Position numbers and translations under genes: made by a program. 64,000 nucleotides of DNA, taken from contig NZ_NPFA01000003.1 in the NCBI RefSeq assembly GCF_002265875.1, positions 1-64,000 on the forward strand, written 5' to 3'. Shown piece by piece: positions 25,477 through 36,014 of the stretch; position 1 is the stretch's first letter, and every line of letters starts with the position of its first letter. Under the pieces are notes generated by a model that was not told where the DNA came from, did no database searches, and saw nothing but the letters and a program-made list of their open reading frames with translations. Source of the stretch: Marinococcus halophilus. Lineage in GTDB: Bacteria > Bacillota > Bacilli > Bacillales > Marinococcaceae.

Positions 25477-26484
25477 TTAGTTCCCTTCTTCCTCGTAAAC
25501 ATACTGTCCAAGCGTTTCTACTGCCGGATACTCCGCTGCTTCAGCGGCGTCAGTGGCGGCATCTACCTCTTCGCGAATCCGCTGCTCCATGGCCTGTTCT
25601 TTTTCTTCGGTCAGGATGCCTTCGGTCCGCAGGTAGTTCGCAAAAGCTACGACCGCTTCGGTCTGCTTTTCCTCGTCCATTTCTTCGACCGTCCGGTACA
25701 GTTTATCATTATCATCGCTTGAATGCGGTGTAAGTCTTGCCACCATCGCTTCAACGAGGCTTGGTCCCTTACCGGCACGTGCCCGGTCCACTGCTTCTTT
25801 TACAGCCTGATACACTTCAAACGGCCTTGTCCCCTCTACGGTTACCCCCGGCATGCCATATCCTTTTGCACGGTCAGCAACATGTTCGCAGGCGAGCTGT
25901 TTGCTGAGAGGCACGCTGATAGCATATTTATTGTTTTCACAGAAAAATACGACTGGAAGATCATGAACGCCGGCAAAGTTCATGCCTTCATGGAAATCTC
26001 CCTGATTGGAGGAGCCTTCGCCAAAGGTAACCATCGTAACAAAATCTTTGTTTTTCATTTTAGCTGCGAGTCCAAACCCGGCAGCGTGGGGGATCTGGGT
26101 AGTTACCGGCGAGGACTGCGTCACAATCCGGTTCTTTTTCTGTCCAAAATGGCCGGGCATCTGCCGCGATTCAGAGTTAGGGTCTCCCTGTTTAGCGAAG
26201 GCCGCGAGCATTAAATCCTTCGCCGTCATCCCAAACGCCATCACAAGGCCAAAATCCCGGTAATACGGAAGCAGGTAGTCCTTATCACGGTCAAGCGCCA
26301 TCGCTGCCGCTGCCTGTGCCGCTTCCTGGCCCTGGCAGGATACGACAAACGAAATTTTACCGGCGCGGTTCAGCAGCCACATTCTTTCATCAAGACGTCT
26401 CGCCTGCAGCATGATCTCATACATTGTGAGCGCTTCTTCGTCGCTTAAGCCTACTTCCCGGTGGGTACTGTATTCTTGAATCAT
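25477..26484 (-). CDS. bkdAA: Branched-chain 2-oxoacid dehydrogenase E1 alpha subunit
   Basis: 335 residues of thiamine-diphosphate-binding E1 alpha. The ThDP/Mg motif runs from GEGSSNQGDFHEG to ENNKYAI. MPGHFG and the phosphorylation-loop-like RLTPHSSDDN are present. The ATG at 26484 has AAGGAGG. It decarboxylates the oxoacids of Leu, Ile and Val. It is 20 bases after lpdV and abuts bkdAB. Confidence 0.92.
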   Translation of the reverse strand: MIQEYSTHREVGLSDEEALTMYEIMLQARRLDERMWLLNRAGKISFVVSCQGQEAAQAAAAMALDRDKDYLLPYYRDFGLVMAFGMTAKDLMLAAFAKQGDPNSESRQMPGHFGQKKNRIVTQSSPVTTQIPHAAGFGLAAKMKNKDFVTMVTFGEGSSNQGDFHEGMNFAGVHDLPVVFFCENNKYAISVPLSKQLACEHVADRAKGYGMPGVTVEGTRPFEVYQAVKEAVDRARAGKGPSLVEAMVARLTPHSSDDNDKLYRTVEEMDEEKQTEAVVAFANYLRTEGILTEEKEQAMEQRIREEVDAATDAAEAAEYPAVETLGQYVYEEEGN

Positions 26485-26504
26485 ATTCGTTGTTCCTCCT
26501 TATT

Positions 26505-27920
26505 TCATCCGTAATGAATGGCTTTTCCGTCTATCGCCAAAGCGCCTTCTGCATAGATTTCCGCCAGTGTCGGGTGGGCGTGCACGGCTCCTTGTATTTC
26601 AAGATAAGAAGCATTCATATAAACGGCAAGGGCGCCTTCGTTAATCAATTCGGTCGCTTTACGTCCCACAATATGGACACCGAGGACGTCTTCAGTATCT
26701 TTATCCACGATCATTTTTATAAAGCCTTCCGGATCGTTTTCTACCAGGGCTTTGCCTATTGTCTGAAAAGGGACGGTGCTCGTTTTGATTTCCAGGCCGG
26801 CGTCTTTGGCTTCATGCTCTGTCCATCCCACCGAAGCCATTTCCGGCTCCGAGTAGACGCAGGAAGGCACATGCTTATAATCCAGGGGCTCTGGATGGTT
26901 CCCGAGCATGTGCTCTACAGCAATAATTCCTTCACGTGAAGCCACGTGGGCCAGCTGCATGCCACCGATGACGTCCCCGATGGCGTACATGTGCGATTCC
27001 TTCGTTTGATACATGCCGGATGTCTGGATGAAGCTGTTCTGCACTTCGACTTCCGTGTTGTGGAGTCCCAGGTCTCCCGTATTACCGGTTCTTCCTACAG
27101 CGACGAGCATTTTTTCAGCCCCCAGGGTCTCTCCTGCCAAGGTACGGACAGCCAGTTCTTTGTTCTTCGTAAGCGAAGCAGGATCGAGCTCCGTATTTGT
27201 ATAAATCCGGACGCCCTTTCGCTTCAATCGCTTTTCTGCTTCTTTTGAAACGGCGTGGTCCATCATTGGCAGCAGGCGTTCTCCAAGCTCTATCATCTGT
27301 ACTTCCACGCCGAAGTCCTGAAGCATGGACGCCCATTCAACGCCAATCACCCCTCCACCGACAATGATAATTGACGAAGGGAGGGTTTCCGCTTCGAGCA
27401 GTTCCTCGGAGGATAAAATATATTCCCCGTCAATATCGAGTCCCGGCACAGTCGCCGGACGGGAGCCGGTGGCAAGCATAATTTGTTTAGGCTGCAGCAT
27501 AATATTTTCCCCTTCGGTTTCTGTTTCTACTGAAATGGTACTTGCCGTTGGTGAAAATATAGAAGCCCCGAGGATGCGGCCGTGCCCGTAATATACATCC
27601 ACCTCGTGCTTTGCTAACAGCTGCTGAACCCCTTTATGTAATTGTTGTACAGTCTGGTTCTTTTTCTCCCGGACTCTTCCGAACTGCAGCCGCACATTGT
27701 CTGCTTCGATGCCGTATGACAGGCTCTCCTGCATTGTTTTGTACATCTCTGCGCTTTTTAAATACGATTTACTCGGGATACACCCACGGTGCAGACATGT
27801 GCCGCCAATGTCCCGTGCTTCTACTACCGCCGTCGATAATCCTCTTTTTGCCGCGTGGACAGCGGCAACGTATCCGCCTGTACCAGCTCCTAATATGACC
27901 AGGTCATATTCTTTAGCCAT
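26505..27920 (-). CDS. lpdV: Dihydrolipoamide dehydrogenase, E3 of the branched-chain complex
   Basis: 471 residues. FAD motif GAGTGGYVAA at the N-terminus, redox disulfide GGTCLHRGCIPS, NAD-binding motif GGGVIGVEWA near 185, and the C-terminal dimer-interface His in AHPTLAE. First gene of the four-gene operon; start ATG 27920 behind GGAGGA. It reoxidises the E2 dihydrolipoamide with NAD. The dedicated E3 sits inside the bkd operon, as in B. subtilis. Confidence 0.92.
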   Translation of the reverse strand: MAKEYDLVILGAGTGGYVAAVHAAKRGLSTAVVEARDIGGTCLHRGCIPSKSYLKSAEMYKTMQESLSYGIEADNVRLQFGRVREKKNQTVQQLHKGVQQLLAKHEVDVYYGHGRILGASIFSPTASTISVETETEGENIMLQPKQIMLATGSRPATVPGLDIDGEYILSSEELLEAETLPSSIIIVGGGVIGVEWASMLQDFGVEVQMIELGERLLPMMDHAVSKEAEKRLKRKGVRIYTNTELDPASLTKNKELAVRTLAGETLGAEKMLVAVGRTGNTGDLGLHNTEVEVQNSFIQTSGMYQTKESHMYAIGDVIGGMQLAHVASREGIIAVEHMLGNHPEPLDYKHVPSCVYSEPEMASVGWTEHEAKDAGLEIKTSTVPFQTIGKALVENDPEGFIKMIVDKDTEDVLGVHIVGRKATELINEGALAVYMNASYLEIQGAVHAHPTLAEIYAEGALAIDGKAIHYG

Positions 27921-28099
27921 AAAAATTCCTCCTGCGGGCTTTCACCCAGGATGTTATTCGTTCATCTCTATTTTATTTTAATGGATTTTTCCGTTTCATC
28001 ATAGCACGAAAATAGATCTGGTGAAGAGAAGTTTTACCGTTCGGGGATTATTATAGCATATTCCAAGGGCCGTCCCTAAGACAGATACCGGGCTGACAT

Positions 28100-28126
28100 T
28101 AAAAAAAGCAGCGCTCAGGCTGCTTT
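28100..28126 (-). terminator. Terminator after leucine dehydrogenase
   Basis: AGCAGC (28107-28112) pairs with GCTGCT (28119-28124), with seven Ts on the minus strand. It separates bcd from lpdV. Confidence 0.75.
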
Positions 28127-29225
28127 ACCGATTCGTTAAAATATGCCGGGAGTGAGGGAGAAACTGTTTTCTTGAGCGATTGACGGATTCGATTCGTTCT
28201 TCAGCCAAACGGTTTGCCGCCTGATATGATGGAATGCCGTCACGTTTCGCAATTTCAAACACCCGGGCAATGTTATCATAGATGCCATCGACTTTTTTCA
28301 GGGCCCGTTCCCGGTCGTACCCATACAGTTCGTCAGCAATGTTAATTACGCCTCCTGCATTTATAATATAATCCGGTGCGTAAACGATCCCCTGCTCTTC
28401 TAAACGATTGCCATCTTCTTCTGTCTGCAGTTGGTTATTGGCAGCACCCGCTACAACTTTGGCCTGCAGGCGTGGAATAGTACGGTCGTTCAGTCCACCA
28501 CCTAAAGCACACGGACTGAAAATATCACACGCTACATCGTAAATGTCCCCCGGGGCCACCGCTTTTGCTCCGTAGGCTTGAACGGCTCGCTCCACCGAAG
28601 CTTCCCGGATGTCCGTGACAATTAAAGAAGCTCCTTCTTCATGAAGAAACCGGCACATTTCAAACGATACGTGGCCGACGCCCTGGACCGCAATTGTTTT
28701 ACCAGAAAGCTCATCAGTACCAAAAGCTTCCTTTGCCGCTGCTTTCATCCCCTGATATACACCACGGGCAGTAACTGGCGAAGGATTTCCGCTCGAACCA
28801 GAAGCTGCAGACAGGGAAATGCCGGTCACAAAGTTCGTTTCTTCGTGGATAATATCCATATCGTGCTCTGTTGTTCCCACATCCTCTGCCGTAATGTAGC
28901 GGCCGGCAAGGCCTTCAATATAGCGGCCGAATGCACGAAACATTTCTTCGTTTTTATCCGTACGGGCGTCTCCCATAATTACGGCTTTTCCCCCGCCAAG
29001 ATTCAGCCCGGCCGCTGCATTTTTGTAGGTCATGCCCTTAGCGAGGCGCAGCACATCTTCAAACGCTGCTTCCTCGTTATCATACGTCCACATTCTCGTT
29101 CCACCCAGGGCTGGCCCGAGTGTCGTATCATGTATGGCAATAATTGCTTTTAATCCTGAGTTCCGGTCCTGGCAGACTACTACCTGCTCATAGTCGTGCA
29201 TCTCCATGCGTTTAAACAATTCCAT
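28125..29225 (-). CDS. bcd: Leucine (branched-chain amino acid) dehydrogenase
   Basis: 366 residues of the Glu/Leu/Phe/Val dehydrogenase family. Substrate-binding Gly and Lys residues are in [11 protein letters not shown] and [10 protein letters not shown], the catalytic Lys in MTYKNAAAG, and the NAD-binding motif in [10 protein letters not shown]. It deaminates Leu, Ile and Val to the oxoacids used by the bkd complex. It has its own terminator, so it is transcribed apart from lpdV. In B. subtilis it sits between ptb and buk; neither phosphotransbutyrylase nor butyrate kinase is present here. Confidence 0.92.
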   Translation of the reverse strand: MELFKRMEMHDYEQVVVCQDRNSGLKAIIAIHDTTLGPALGGTRMWTYDNEEAAFEDVLRLAKGMTYKNAAAGLNLGGGKAVIMGDARTDKNEEMFRAFGRYIEGLAGRYITAEDVGTTEHDMDIIHEETNFVTGISLSAASGSSGNPSPVTARGVYQGMKAAAKEAFGTDELSGKTIAVQGVGHVSFEMCRFLHEEGASLIVTDIREASVERAVQAYGAKAVAPGDIYDVACDIFSPCALGGGLNDRTIPRLQAKVVAGAANNQLQTEEDGNRLEEQGIVYAPDYIINAGGVINIADELYGYDRERALKKVDGIYDNIARVFEIAKRDGIPSYQAANRLAEERIESVNRSRKQFLPHSRHILTNR

Positions 29226-29255
29226 TTTGCATGCTCCTTTTGTATAAACTCATAT

Positions 29256-30026
29256 TTATATCTGCTCTGTGCGCAGACGATCAGATACCACTGCGATAAA
29301 TTCACTATTTGACGGTTTATACGGCAGAGCGCTGTCCTGGCTCCATCCAAATAAATCAGAAATAGCATGCGTATGGCCACGGTCCCACGCTACAACAATG
29401 GCATGTCTTAACGCCCGTTCAACACGGCTTGGTGTCGTCTGAAACTTTCGGGCGATTTCAGGATACAACTGCTTGGTTACTGCATTAATCATGTGCATGT
29501 CTTCCATCACGAGCTTCACTGCTTCCTGCATATACACGTAGCCTTTTATGTGCGAAGGAATGCCAACATATTGAATAATATCTTTTATCCGCTCTTCCAT
29601 GGACTGCTGGGCGGCTATTTTTACTGGGATCGTACCGGTTAACACTTGTGAATTTAAGCTTTCCCTGTGCACGTCCCGGATGTTTGCCATCAGCGCCTCC
29701 ATATCGAAAGGCTTTAAAACGTAATAAGCGGCTCCATACTCCACTGCTTTTTTTGTTACATCCTCATGGCCAAATGCAGTTAACATAATAATTTTCGTGT
29801 TAATGTTATGTTTATTCTTTAAGGCCGTTAATACAGACAGGCCGTCCCGGTGCGGCATAATGATATCTAAAAGCAGCACTTCCGGCTGCTCCTGTTCTAC
29901 TACCTCAAGGGCTTCTTCTCCATTGTGGGCCGTACCTGCTATCTCCATGTCTTCCTGCTCTTCTATATGTTCGATCAATACCTCAACAAGCTCTTTATTA
30001 TCATCAGCTACCGCGACCCGTATCAT
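29256..30026 (-). CDS. spo0A: Sporulation / stationary-phase response regulator Spo0A
   Basis: 256 residues from ATG 30026 (MIRVAVADDN), behind GTGGGGG; an upstream in-frame start at 30047 adds seven residues not found in the family. The receiver domain (1-120) has acidic Asp8/Asp9, phosphoacceptor Asp54 in LLLDIIMP, and Lys in LKPFD. The DNA-binding domain (about 145-256) contains SRVERALRHAI and ends NSEFIAVVSDRLR, both diagnostic. All functional residues look intact. The gene normally upstream, spoIVB, is missing. Confidence 0.95.
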   Translation of the reverse strand: MIRVAVADDNKELVEVLIEHIEEQEDMEIAGTAHNGEEALEVVEQEQPEVLLLDIIMPHRDGLSVLTALKNKHNINTKIIMLTAFGHEDVTKKAVEYGAAYYVLKPFDMEALMANIRDVHRESLNSQVLTGTIPVKIAAQQSMEERIKDIIQYVGIPSHIKGYVYMQEAVKLVMEDMHMINAVTKQLYPEIARKFQTTPSRVERALRHAIVVAWDRGHTHAISDLFGWSQDSALPYKPSNSEFIAVVSDRLRTEQI

Positions 30027-30072
30027 TTTCCCCCACCCTTCTGCCACTCTCTTTCTCTCTCAACATTATTTT

Positions 30073-30101
30073 ACCATAGCGTGTCGCATAGAAAAAGACA
30101 A
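30073..30101 (-). promoter_or_regulatory. Candidate sigma-A promoter of spo0A
   Basis: On the minus strand TTGTCT (30101-30096) and TATGGT (30078-30073) are 17 bases apart. The -35 element lies inside the recN terminator stem. No clear 0A box or sigma-H promoter was seen. Confidence 0.4.
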
Positions 30102-30118
30102 CTTTGATAGTTGTCTTT
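30092..30118 (-). terminator. Terminator of recN
   Basis: A perfect 10-bp stem, AAAGACAACT / AGTTGTCTTT, closes a 5-base loop 26 bases after the recN stop. Confidence 0.85.
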
Positions 30119-30143
30119 CTCAAGTGGACATATTCTTTTGGGG

Positions 30144-31868
30144 TTACACATTGCTTTTCGCCTTCTCTGCCATCTGCAGCAGCTCAGTGGCGTTTTCTCT
30201 CGTTAAGGCTGTCACCTCAACTCCAGAGATCATCCGGGCAATTTCATCGATCTTATAATCAGCGGTTAACGGAGTCACAATTGTTTGGACTCGTTCTGCT
30301 TTTTCTTCTTTTTGAATATACAAATGACTGTCTGCCATCGCAGCCACCTGTGGGAGATGGGTGATGCATAGTACTTGAGAGCCTCTGGACACTAAATGGA
30401 TTTTTTCTGCAATCGCCTGGGCCACCCGGCCGCTGACCCCAGTGTCCACCTCGTCAAAAATCAGGGAGGTAACGTGCTGGAATCCGGATAGAATAGTTTT
30501 CAGTGCCAGCATGATCCTGGAAATTTCCCCGCCGGAAGCTACCTTTGCGAGCGGTTTCAATGGTTCACCGGCATTGGCGGAAATAAGAAATTCAATCTTG
30601 TCAGCTCCCTTTTCATTAAACACCCACGTCTCCCCCTCCTCCGTTTGATAGGACTTTCCCCGGCCGAGAGGCGATATCTGCACTTCCATTGTAGCTTTTT
30701 CCATATACAGGGCCTGAAGCTCCTGCTGCACGCTGCCTGCGAGGGCGTGCCCTGCCTGCCTCCGCAGATCGGTTAATGTTTTCGCTTCAGCAATCAGCTC
30801 ATCTGCCGCCTGGGAAAGAGCCTGTTCGTACTCAGCGATACGTTCTTCTTTATTGGCAAGCGAATCGATTTCTTCTTCAATCTTTGAGGCATAAACTAAA
30901 ATATCCTCAACCGAATCGCCATATTTTCGTTTCAGCTTATTCAACTCATCAAGCCGGTTTTCCACCTCATTTAACCTCTCCGGATTAAACGCCATGGAAT
31001 CAGCCTTATCCCGGAGTGTAAACGTCGCTTCTTCCATCATGTAGTAGGCCGAGCTGACCGATTCGGAAAGGCCCCCCAGATCCGTATCGATTTCTGCGGC
31101 TTCTTCTACGCTCGATACTGCCATGCCGGCCCAGTCGAGTGCTTTTCCTTCACCATACAGGTGGTCATATGCACCGCGAATCGCCTCGAAAAGCTTTTCG
31201 CTGTTGGCGAGAATATGGCGTTCTTTTTCCAAATCTTCGTCTTCTCCTGGCTGCAGGCCGGCAGCTTCAATTTCCTGGAGCTGATATTGAATAAAATCCA
31301 ACCGGTTTGCGGTTTCCTGATCACTTTCTTTCAACTGCTTCAATTTTGCCTGCAGCTGGTCGAAGCGATGATAGCGTTTTTGATAATCTTCGAGGGCTTC
31401 TTCCAGCTCTGTTTTCCCGAAGCGGTCAAGCATCTGCTGGTGACGCTCCGCGTGCATTAAATCCTGGTGTTCATGCTGCCCGTGGATATCTACGAGACTG
31501 TGGCCGGTTTCTCTCAATACCGCAAGGGTAACCAGTTTGCCGTTAATCCGGCAGATGCTCTTGCCCTGATGAGTGATGTCCCTGCGCAATACGACCATGT
31601 CGTCTTCAATCTCAATGCCTGCGGCTTCTAATTTTTCAACTGCGGGGTGGTTATCCTCCAGGCGGAACAGCCCTTCCATTTCCGCCCGTTTCTCTCCGTG
31701 GCGTACATATTCAGCCGAACCCCTTCCACCGATAAGCAGGCCGATCGCGTCAATGATGATAGATTTCCCGGCTCCTGTTTCACCGCTTAATACCGTTAAT
31801 CCATTTTCAAATGAAACGGTTAACTCCTCGATAATGGCAAAATTCTTGATGGAAATTTCTTCAAGCAT
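30144..31868 (-). CDS. recN: DNA repair ATPase RecN
   Basis: 574 residues, SMC-like. Walker A GETGAGKS at 29-36, a long coiled-coil middle (about 150-370), and the ABC signature and Walker B region near the C-terminus (KVASGGEISRIMLALK, then LIFDEVDTGVSG). RecN acts early in double-strand break repair on the nucleoid. It is 25 bases downstream of argR and probably co-transcribed with it, the usual order in Bacillus. Confidence 0.94.
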   Translation of the reverse strand: MLEEISIKNFAIIEELTVSFENGLTVLSGETGAGKSIIIDAIGLLIGGRGSAEYVRHGEKRAEMEGLFRLEDNHPAVEKLEAAGIEIEDDMVVLRRDITHQGKSICRINGKLVTLAVLRETGHSLVDIHGQHEHQDLMHAERHQQMLDRFGKTELEEALEDYQKRYHRFDQLQAKLKQLKESDQETANRLDFIQYQLQEIEAAGLQPGEDEDLEKERHILANSEKLFEAIRGAYDHLYGEGKALDWAGMAVSSVEEAAEIDTDLGGLSESVSSAYYMMEEATFTLRDKADSMAFNPERLNEVENRLDELNKLKRKYGDSVEDILVYASKIEEEIDSLANKEERIAEYEQALSQAADELIAEAKTLTDLRRQAGHALAGSVQQELQALYMEKATMEVQISPLGRGKSYQTEEGETWVFNEKGADKIEFLISANAGEPLKPLAKVASGGEISRIMLALKTILSGFQHVTSLIFDEVDTGVSGRVAQAIAEKIHLVSRGSQVLCITHLPQVAAMADSHLYIQKEEKAERVQTIVTPLTADYKIDEIARMISGVEVTALTRENATELLQMAEKAKSNV

Positions 31869-31893
31869 TTCTGTACCCCATTTCCAATTAGCA

Positions 31894-32343
31894 TTAAAGC
31901 ATTTCTAAAAACCGGTTGACAATTTCCGGGGAATTTTCTTTCTGCTTGCATATAATAAGTATCGTGTCGTCTCCGCAAATGGTTCCCATAATGTTTTCCC
32001 AGTCCAGGTTATCAATGAGAGCACCTACTGCATTGGCGTTTCCCGGCAGTGTTTTCATAACAATTAAATTTTCAGAATGATCGATGCCGACAAAGCTGTC
32101 CACGAGCGCTCTTTTCAGTTTTTGCATTGGATTAAAACGCTGATCGGCAGGCAGGCTGTACTTATATCTGCCGTCAATCATCGGCACCTTCACTAAATGA
32201 AGCTCCTTAATATCCCGTGATACCGTCGCCTGAGTTACGTTGTAGCCATCTCCCCGGAGTCTCGCTACTAAATCGTCCTGTGTTTCTATATCTGTATTTG
32301 AAATTAATTCTCTGATCTTTATGTGCCTTTGTCCCTTATTCAT
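31894..32343 (-). CDS. argR: Arginine repressor ArgR/AhrC
   Basis: 149 residues. The winged-helix DNA-binding domain occupies about 1-70 ([24 protein letters not shown]). The C-terminal hexamerisation/arginine domain contains [14 protein letters not shown], whose GDD-type motif binds arginine. It controls arginine synthesis and breakdown. Its own ribosome binding site, GGGAGG, precedes ATG 32343, and a terminator separates it from tlyA. Confidence 0.94.
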   Translation of the reverse strand: MNKGQRHIKIRELISNTDIETQDDLVARLRGDGYNVTQATVSRDIKELHLVKVPMIDGRYKYSLPADQRFNPMQKLKRALVDSFVGIDHSENLIVMKTLPGNANAVGALIDNLDWENIMGTICGDDTILIICKQKENSPEIVNRFLEML

Positions 32344-32461
32344 CCCGAAACCTCCCGTGCAAAACTACTTTCATCATAACTATTTCATTATAATTATACA
32401 AGTTTATGAGTAAATAGCACGCTCCGTTTTAGGAATTCTTTTGATGTTATGGCTTGAATAG

Positions 32462-32487
32462 AAAAAAACGCCGAAAAAGATCGGCGT
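32462..32487 (-). terminator. Terminator after tlyA
   Basis: ACGCCGA (32468-32474) pairs with TCGGCGT (32481-32487), with seven Ts on the minus strand. It ends the dxs-tlyA transcript before argR. Confidence 0.85.
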
Positions 32488-33315
32488 CTACGAAGGTTCA
32501 AGTTTTTTCTTAAAGGAGTCATGTGCTTCCCGGACGACAGCAGCTATACGCTCTTCTCCAGGCAGCGGATGTTCACTGCTTGATACAGAACCATAGAGCA
32601 AATATTCTATGTTGCCATCTCCCCCGGTTATGGGGGAGAAGTCAAGCGCTTCCGGCATTAGGCCGGTGTCTTCTGCCGACTGAAGTATTTTCTTGAGCAC
32701 CTCCCTATGAACTGCCGGGTCCCTGACAATACCTTTTTTTCCGACTTTATCACGGCCTGCTTCAAACTGCGGCTTGACCAGCACGCAAAAACCGGCATGC
32801 TTTGCGAGTACCTGTGGCATCACAGGAAAAAGCTTTTCCAGCGAAATAAAAGACACATCAGCGATCAGTATTCCGGGCACGCCACGTGCCAGCTGGCTTT
32901 TCTCAAGATGCCGAAAGTTCACCCGTTCCATCACCTCTACCCGCGGGTCCTGGCGCAGCTTCCAGGCGAGCTGATTGTAGCCGACATCCAGGGCATACAC
33001 CAGTGAAGCCCCGTTTTGCAGTGCACAGTCGGTAAAGCCTCCGGTTGAAGCCCCGACATCGAGTACGACGGCATCCTGCAGATCCAGCTGAAACGAGTGA
33101 ATGGCTTTTTCGAGCTTTAAGCCTCCCCGGCTCACGTAGGGCATCTGCTTTCCCTTCAACCGTAAAACTGCTTCATCACTAATTTTTGTCCCGGGTTTAT
33201 CCACTACTTCATCATCTGCCAGTACAAGGCCTGCCATGATTGCCCTTTTGGCTTTTTCCCGGGAATCAAACAGCCCCTTCTGTACTATCAGCGTATCAAT
33301 TCGTTCTTTATTCAT
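32488..33315 (-). CDS. TlyA-family rRNA 2'-O-methyltransferase (YqxC)
   Basis: 275 residues. An S4 RNA-binding domain (about 3-65, [22 protein letters not shown]) is followed by an FtsJ/RrmJ-type SAM methyltransferase domain with [13 protein letters not shown] and ADVSFISL. Homologues methylate ribosomal RNA ribose, as in TlyA. It overlaps dxs by ATGA, so the two are translationally coupled, the standard arrangement in Bacillus. Confidence 0.9.
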   Translation of the reverse strand: MNKERIDTLIVQKGLFDSREKAKRAIMAGLVLADDEVVDKPGTKISDEAVLRLKGKQMPYVSRGGLKLEKAIHSFQLDLQDAVVLDVGASTGGFTDCALQNGASLVYALDVGYNQLAWKLRQDPRVEVMERVNFRHLEKSQLARGVPGILIADVSFISLEKLFPVMPQVLAKHAGFCVLVKPQFEAGRDKVGKKGIVRDPAVHREVLKKILQSAEDTGLMPEALDFSPITGGDGNIEYLLYGSVSSSEHPLPGEERIAAVVREAHDSFKKKLEPS

Positions 33316-35210
33316 CCCCGGATATTTGTTCTTTCTTTGCTTGTCATCGCCATCACCTTTTCCACTACCTTCTCGGAAGTGAGCCCTAATTCTTCATAAA
33401 GCTCCGGCACGCTGCCGTGTTCCACGTAGTAGTCGGCAATCCCCATCCGGCGGACCGACAGCGAGTCATGCTCATGGTCTGCCATATATTCAAGCACTGC
33501 GCTTCCAAAGCTTCCCTTTAGTGCTGCTTCTTCTACTGTCAGCACCGGCTTGCCTTCTTCAGCCAATTCTTCGAGCATTTCATCATCAAGCGGTTTCGCG
33601 GAACGGGCATTAACAATACGCACACTTGTGCCGCGCTCGCTCAAGACGGCCGCTGCCTCCTCTACGATCGGAAGCATCGTTCCAAACGAGAGGATCGTAC
33701 AGTCTGTCCCTTCCCGGACGATTTCCCACTTGCCGTAAGGAATGAGTTGAAACTCTTCGTCCATTTCCACTCCGAGACCATTACCGCGCGGGTACCGGAC
33801 AGCTGTCGGGCCGTCGTCGTTATGAAAGGCCGAATACAGCATATGCTGCAGTTCATTCTCATCCTTAGGCATCAGAATTTTCATATTCGGCAGATGCCGC
33901 AGGTAAGCAATGTCAAACACTCCCTGGTGAGTTTCCCCGTCCGCACCGACTAAACCTGCACGGTCGATCCCAAACAGCACATTCAGGTTCTGGCGGCACA
34001 CATCATGCACAAGCTGGTCGTAGCCCCGCTGAAGGAACGTGGAATACACACCAAATACCGGCTTCATTCCCTGCGTGGCAAGCGCGCCGGACATTGTTGT
34101 GGCATGCTGCTCGGCAATGCCTACGTCAAACATGCGGTCCGGAAATTTTTCCGCAAACGTATCGAGTTTCGTGCCGCCGGACATAGCAGCTGTTACGGCA
34201 ACAAGCCGCGGGTCCATCTCTGCTATTTTTTGCAGGGTATTGCTGAATACGGCACTGTACGCTGGGGCTGCTGCCGGCTTTTTAATTACTTCACCAGACT
34301 CTATTTTATATGGCCCGAGCCCGTGCCAGGTGCCTTTAGCATCATTTTCTGCCGGCGTGTAGCCTTTACCTTTTTTGGACAATACGTGTACTATCACCGG
34401 TCCGTTGGTATCTCTCGCGTATTTAATATTGGCATGCAGGTCGTCGAGGTCGTGACCATCCACAGGCCCGAGGTACGTAAAACCAAGCTCTTCGAAAAAC
34501 ATACCGGAGAGCACCATCTGCTTCATACTGTCTTTCATCCGATCGGCATAGGAAGCAAGCTTCGAACCGAAAGCAGGAATTCTGCGCAGCATATGATCTA
34601 CGTCTTCTTTCGTTCTGCGGTAAGTACCAGCGGTGCGAATGCGGCCGAGCATACTGTGAAGTGCTCCTACGTTCGGCGAAATCGACATTTCGTTGTCGTT
34701 AAGAATAATCGTGAGATCAGTTTGCTCATGGCCAATATGGTTCAGCGCTTCAAGAGCCATGCCACCGGTAAGAGCCCCGTCACCGATAATGGCTGCTACT
34801 TTGGAATCCCCGCCTTTCAGCTGATTCGCAAGCGCCATTCCTTCGGCTGCAGACAACGACGTTGAGCTGTGGCCGGTCTCCCATACATCATGTTCACTTT
34901 CCGAGCGTTTGGGAAAACCGCACAGCCCCTGATACTGACGCAGCGAATCAAAGCGGTCCGCCCGCCCCGTCAAAATTTTGTGTACGTATGACTGGTGGCC
35001 GACGTCCCAGATAAGTTTATCTTTGGGCGTATCATACAGCTGGTGCAGAGTGAGTGTTAATTCCACTACTCCGAGATTCGGGCCGAGGTGGCCGCCAGTG
35101 ACGGATAATTTTTCAATTAGAAAGGCACGTATATCTTCGCCCAGGGCTTTTAGTTCTTTATCGTTGTACTGCTTCATGAATCCAGGGTCTTGGATGGTTT
35201 CCAGGTTCAT
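33312..35210 (-). CDS. dxs: 1-deoxy-D-xylulose-5-phosphate synthase
   Basis: 632 residues, full length. ThDP motif [15 protein letters not shown] with [12 protein letters not shown], the YLGPVDGHD segment, and the central [15 protein letters not shown] are all diagnostic. First step of the MEP isoprenoid pathway, joining pyruvate and glyceraldehyde-3-phosphate. It directly follows oapA (10 bases) and overlaps tlyA. It supplies IspA and so the carotenoid operon of this window. Confidence 0.95.
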   Translation of the reverse strand: MNLETIQDPGFMKQYNDKELKALGEDIRAFLIEKLSVTGGHLGPNLGVVELTLTLHQLYDTPKDKLIWDVGHQSYVHKILTGRADRFDSLRQYQGLCGFPKRSESEHDVWETGHSSTSLSAAEGMALANQLKGGDSKVAAIIGDGALTGGMALEALNHIGHEQTDLTIILNDNEMSISPNVGALHSMLGRIRTAGTYRRTKEDVDHMLRRIPAFGSKLASYADRMKDSMKQMVLSGMFFEELGFTYLGPVDGHDLDDLHANIKYARDTNGPVIVHVLSKKGKGYTPAENDAKGTWHGLGPYKIESGEVIKKPAAAPAYSAVFSNTLQKIAEMDPRLVAVTAAMSGGTKLDTFAEKFPDRMFDVGIAEQHATTMSGALATQGMKPVFGVYSTFLQRGYDQLVHDVCRQNLNVLFGIDRAGLVGADGETHQGVFDIAYLRHLPNMKILMPKDENELQHMLYSAFHNDDGPTAVRYPRGNGLGVEMDEEFQLIPYGKWEIVREGTDCTILSFGTMLPIVEEAAAVLSERGTSVRIVNARSAKPLDDEMLEELAEEGKPVLTVEEAALKGSFGSAVLEYMADHEHDSLSVRRMGIADYYVEHGSVPELYEELGLTSEKVVEKVMAMTSKERTNIRG

Positions 35211-35220
35211 TTAAATCCCC

Positions 35221-35832
35221 CTACCTGCTATGTTTTTCTGTTGATGATTTCCATCTTCTTTTCTTTGGAATCAGCTTAATTTTCAGCTTATTTTCAATAA
35301 AATACAAGATTCTTCCGACCTGAAAAACGATATTGTTCGCATACGTAATCGCAAATGTTTTTCCAAGTGCTTTTCCGCTGACTGTGAGCGCTGCCACGAT
35401 AGCTGTAAACACAGTACTGAGGATCAGCTGGCCATTGGAGCTGTTATTTGTTCCAATGGTCATACCAAGCTGTACAACAACTGCCGAGCTGGCTGTACCA
35501 CTTACAACTCCGCTGATATCACCAATTACGTCGGCACAGAAGTTTGCAACCCTGTCGGCATTCCGCTGAATAAACACACTGTGGGATGCACCGGGAACTT
35601 TTTTAGCAGCCATTGCATTAAACGGCCTCGGCTTTGCCGCTGTAGCGGCCACGCCGATCACGTCAAAGACAACCCCGGTAAATACGATAATCAGCACGAC
35701 AATCATGCCGATCGCCCAGCCGACTCCTGACAGTACTGCCGTTGAAACTACTGAAAAGATAGCTGCGAGTATCAGGGTGACAAATCCAATTAACGTGCTC
35801 CATCGGAGCGATTTTCTCCATAAACTATTCAT
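35221..35832 (-). CDS. oapA: OLE-associated membrane protein OapA
   Basis: 203 residues with four predicted membrane helices (about 15-35, 38-60, 125-150, 160-180) and a basic C-terminal tail (KKRRWKSSTEK). It lies immediately downstream of the OLE RNA and upstream of dxs, the position held by oapA in B. halodurans. In that organism OapA binds OLE RNA and brings it to the membrane, and the complex is needed for tolerance of cold, short alcohols and Mg2+ changes. The basic tail fits RNA contact. A terminator between OLE and oapA limits readthrough. Confidence 0.88.
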   Translation of the reverse strand: MNSLWRKSLRWSTLIGFVTLILAAIFSVVSTAVLSGVGWAIGMIVVLIIVFTGVVFDVIGVAATAAKPRPFNAMAAKKVPGASHSVFIQRNADRVANFCADVIGDISGVVSGTASSAVVVQLGMTIGTNNSSNGQLILSTVFTAIVAALTVSGKALGKTFAITYANNIVFQVGRILYFIENKLKIKLIPKKRRWKSSTEKHSR

Positions 35833-35972
35833 CTTTACTTATCACCAAATTCTTTGTTTTTATCATAACGTACATTTCGTTCTTTTAATATCATTTTGTG
35901 TTACGGCCTGGTTGTTTATACCCTAAATGGTTCATATTTACGCTTTTCTCCCTGTGCGAGCCTTCCGTAAAA

Positions 35973-35996
35973 GAAAAAAGCGCCTGTCAGCGCTTC
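35973..35996 (-). terminator. Terminator between OLE RNA and oapA
   Basis: AAGCGC (35978-35983) pairs with GCGCTT (35990-35995); on the minus strand TTTTTTCTTTT follows. It sits 20 bases past the 3' end of OLE. Confidence 0.75.
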
Positions 35997-36014
35997 TTCA
36001 ACTGCTTATGTATA

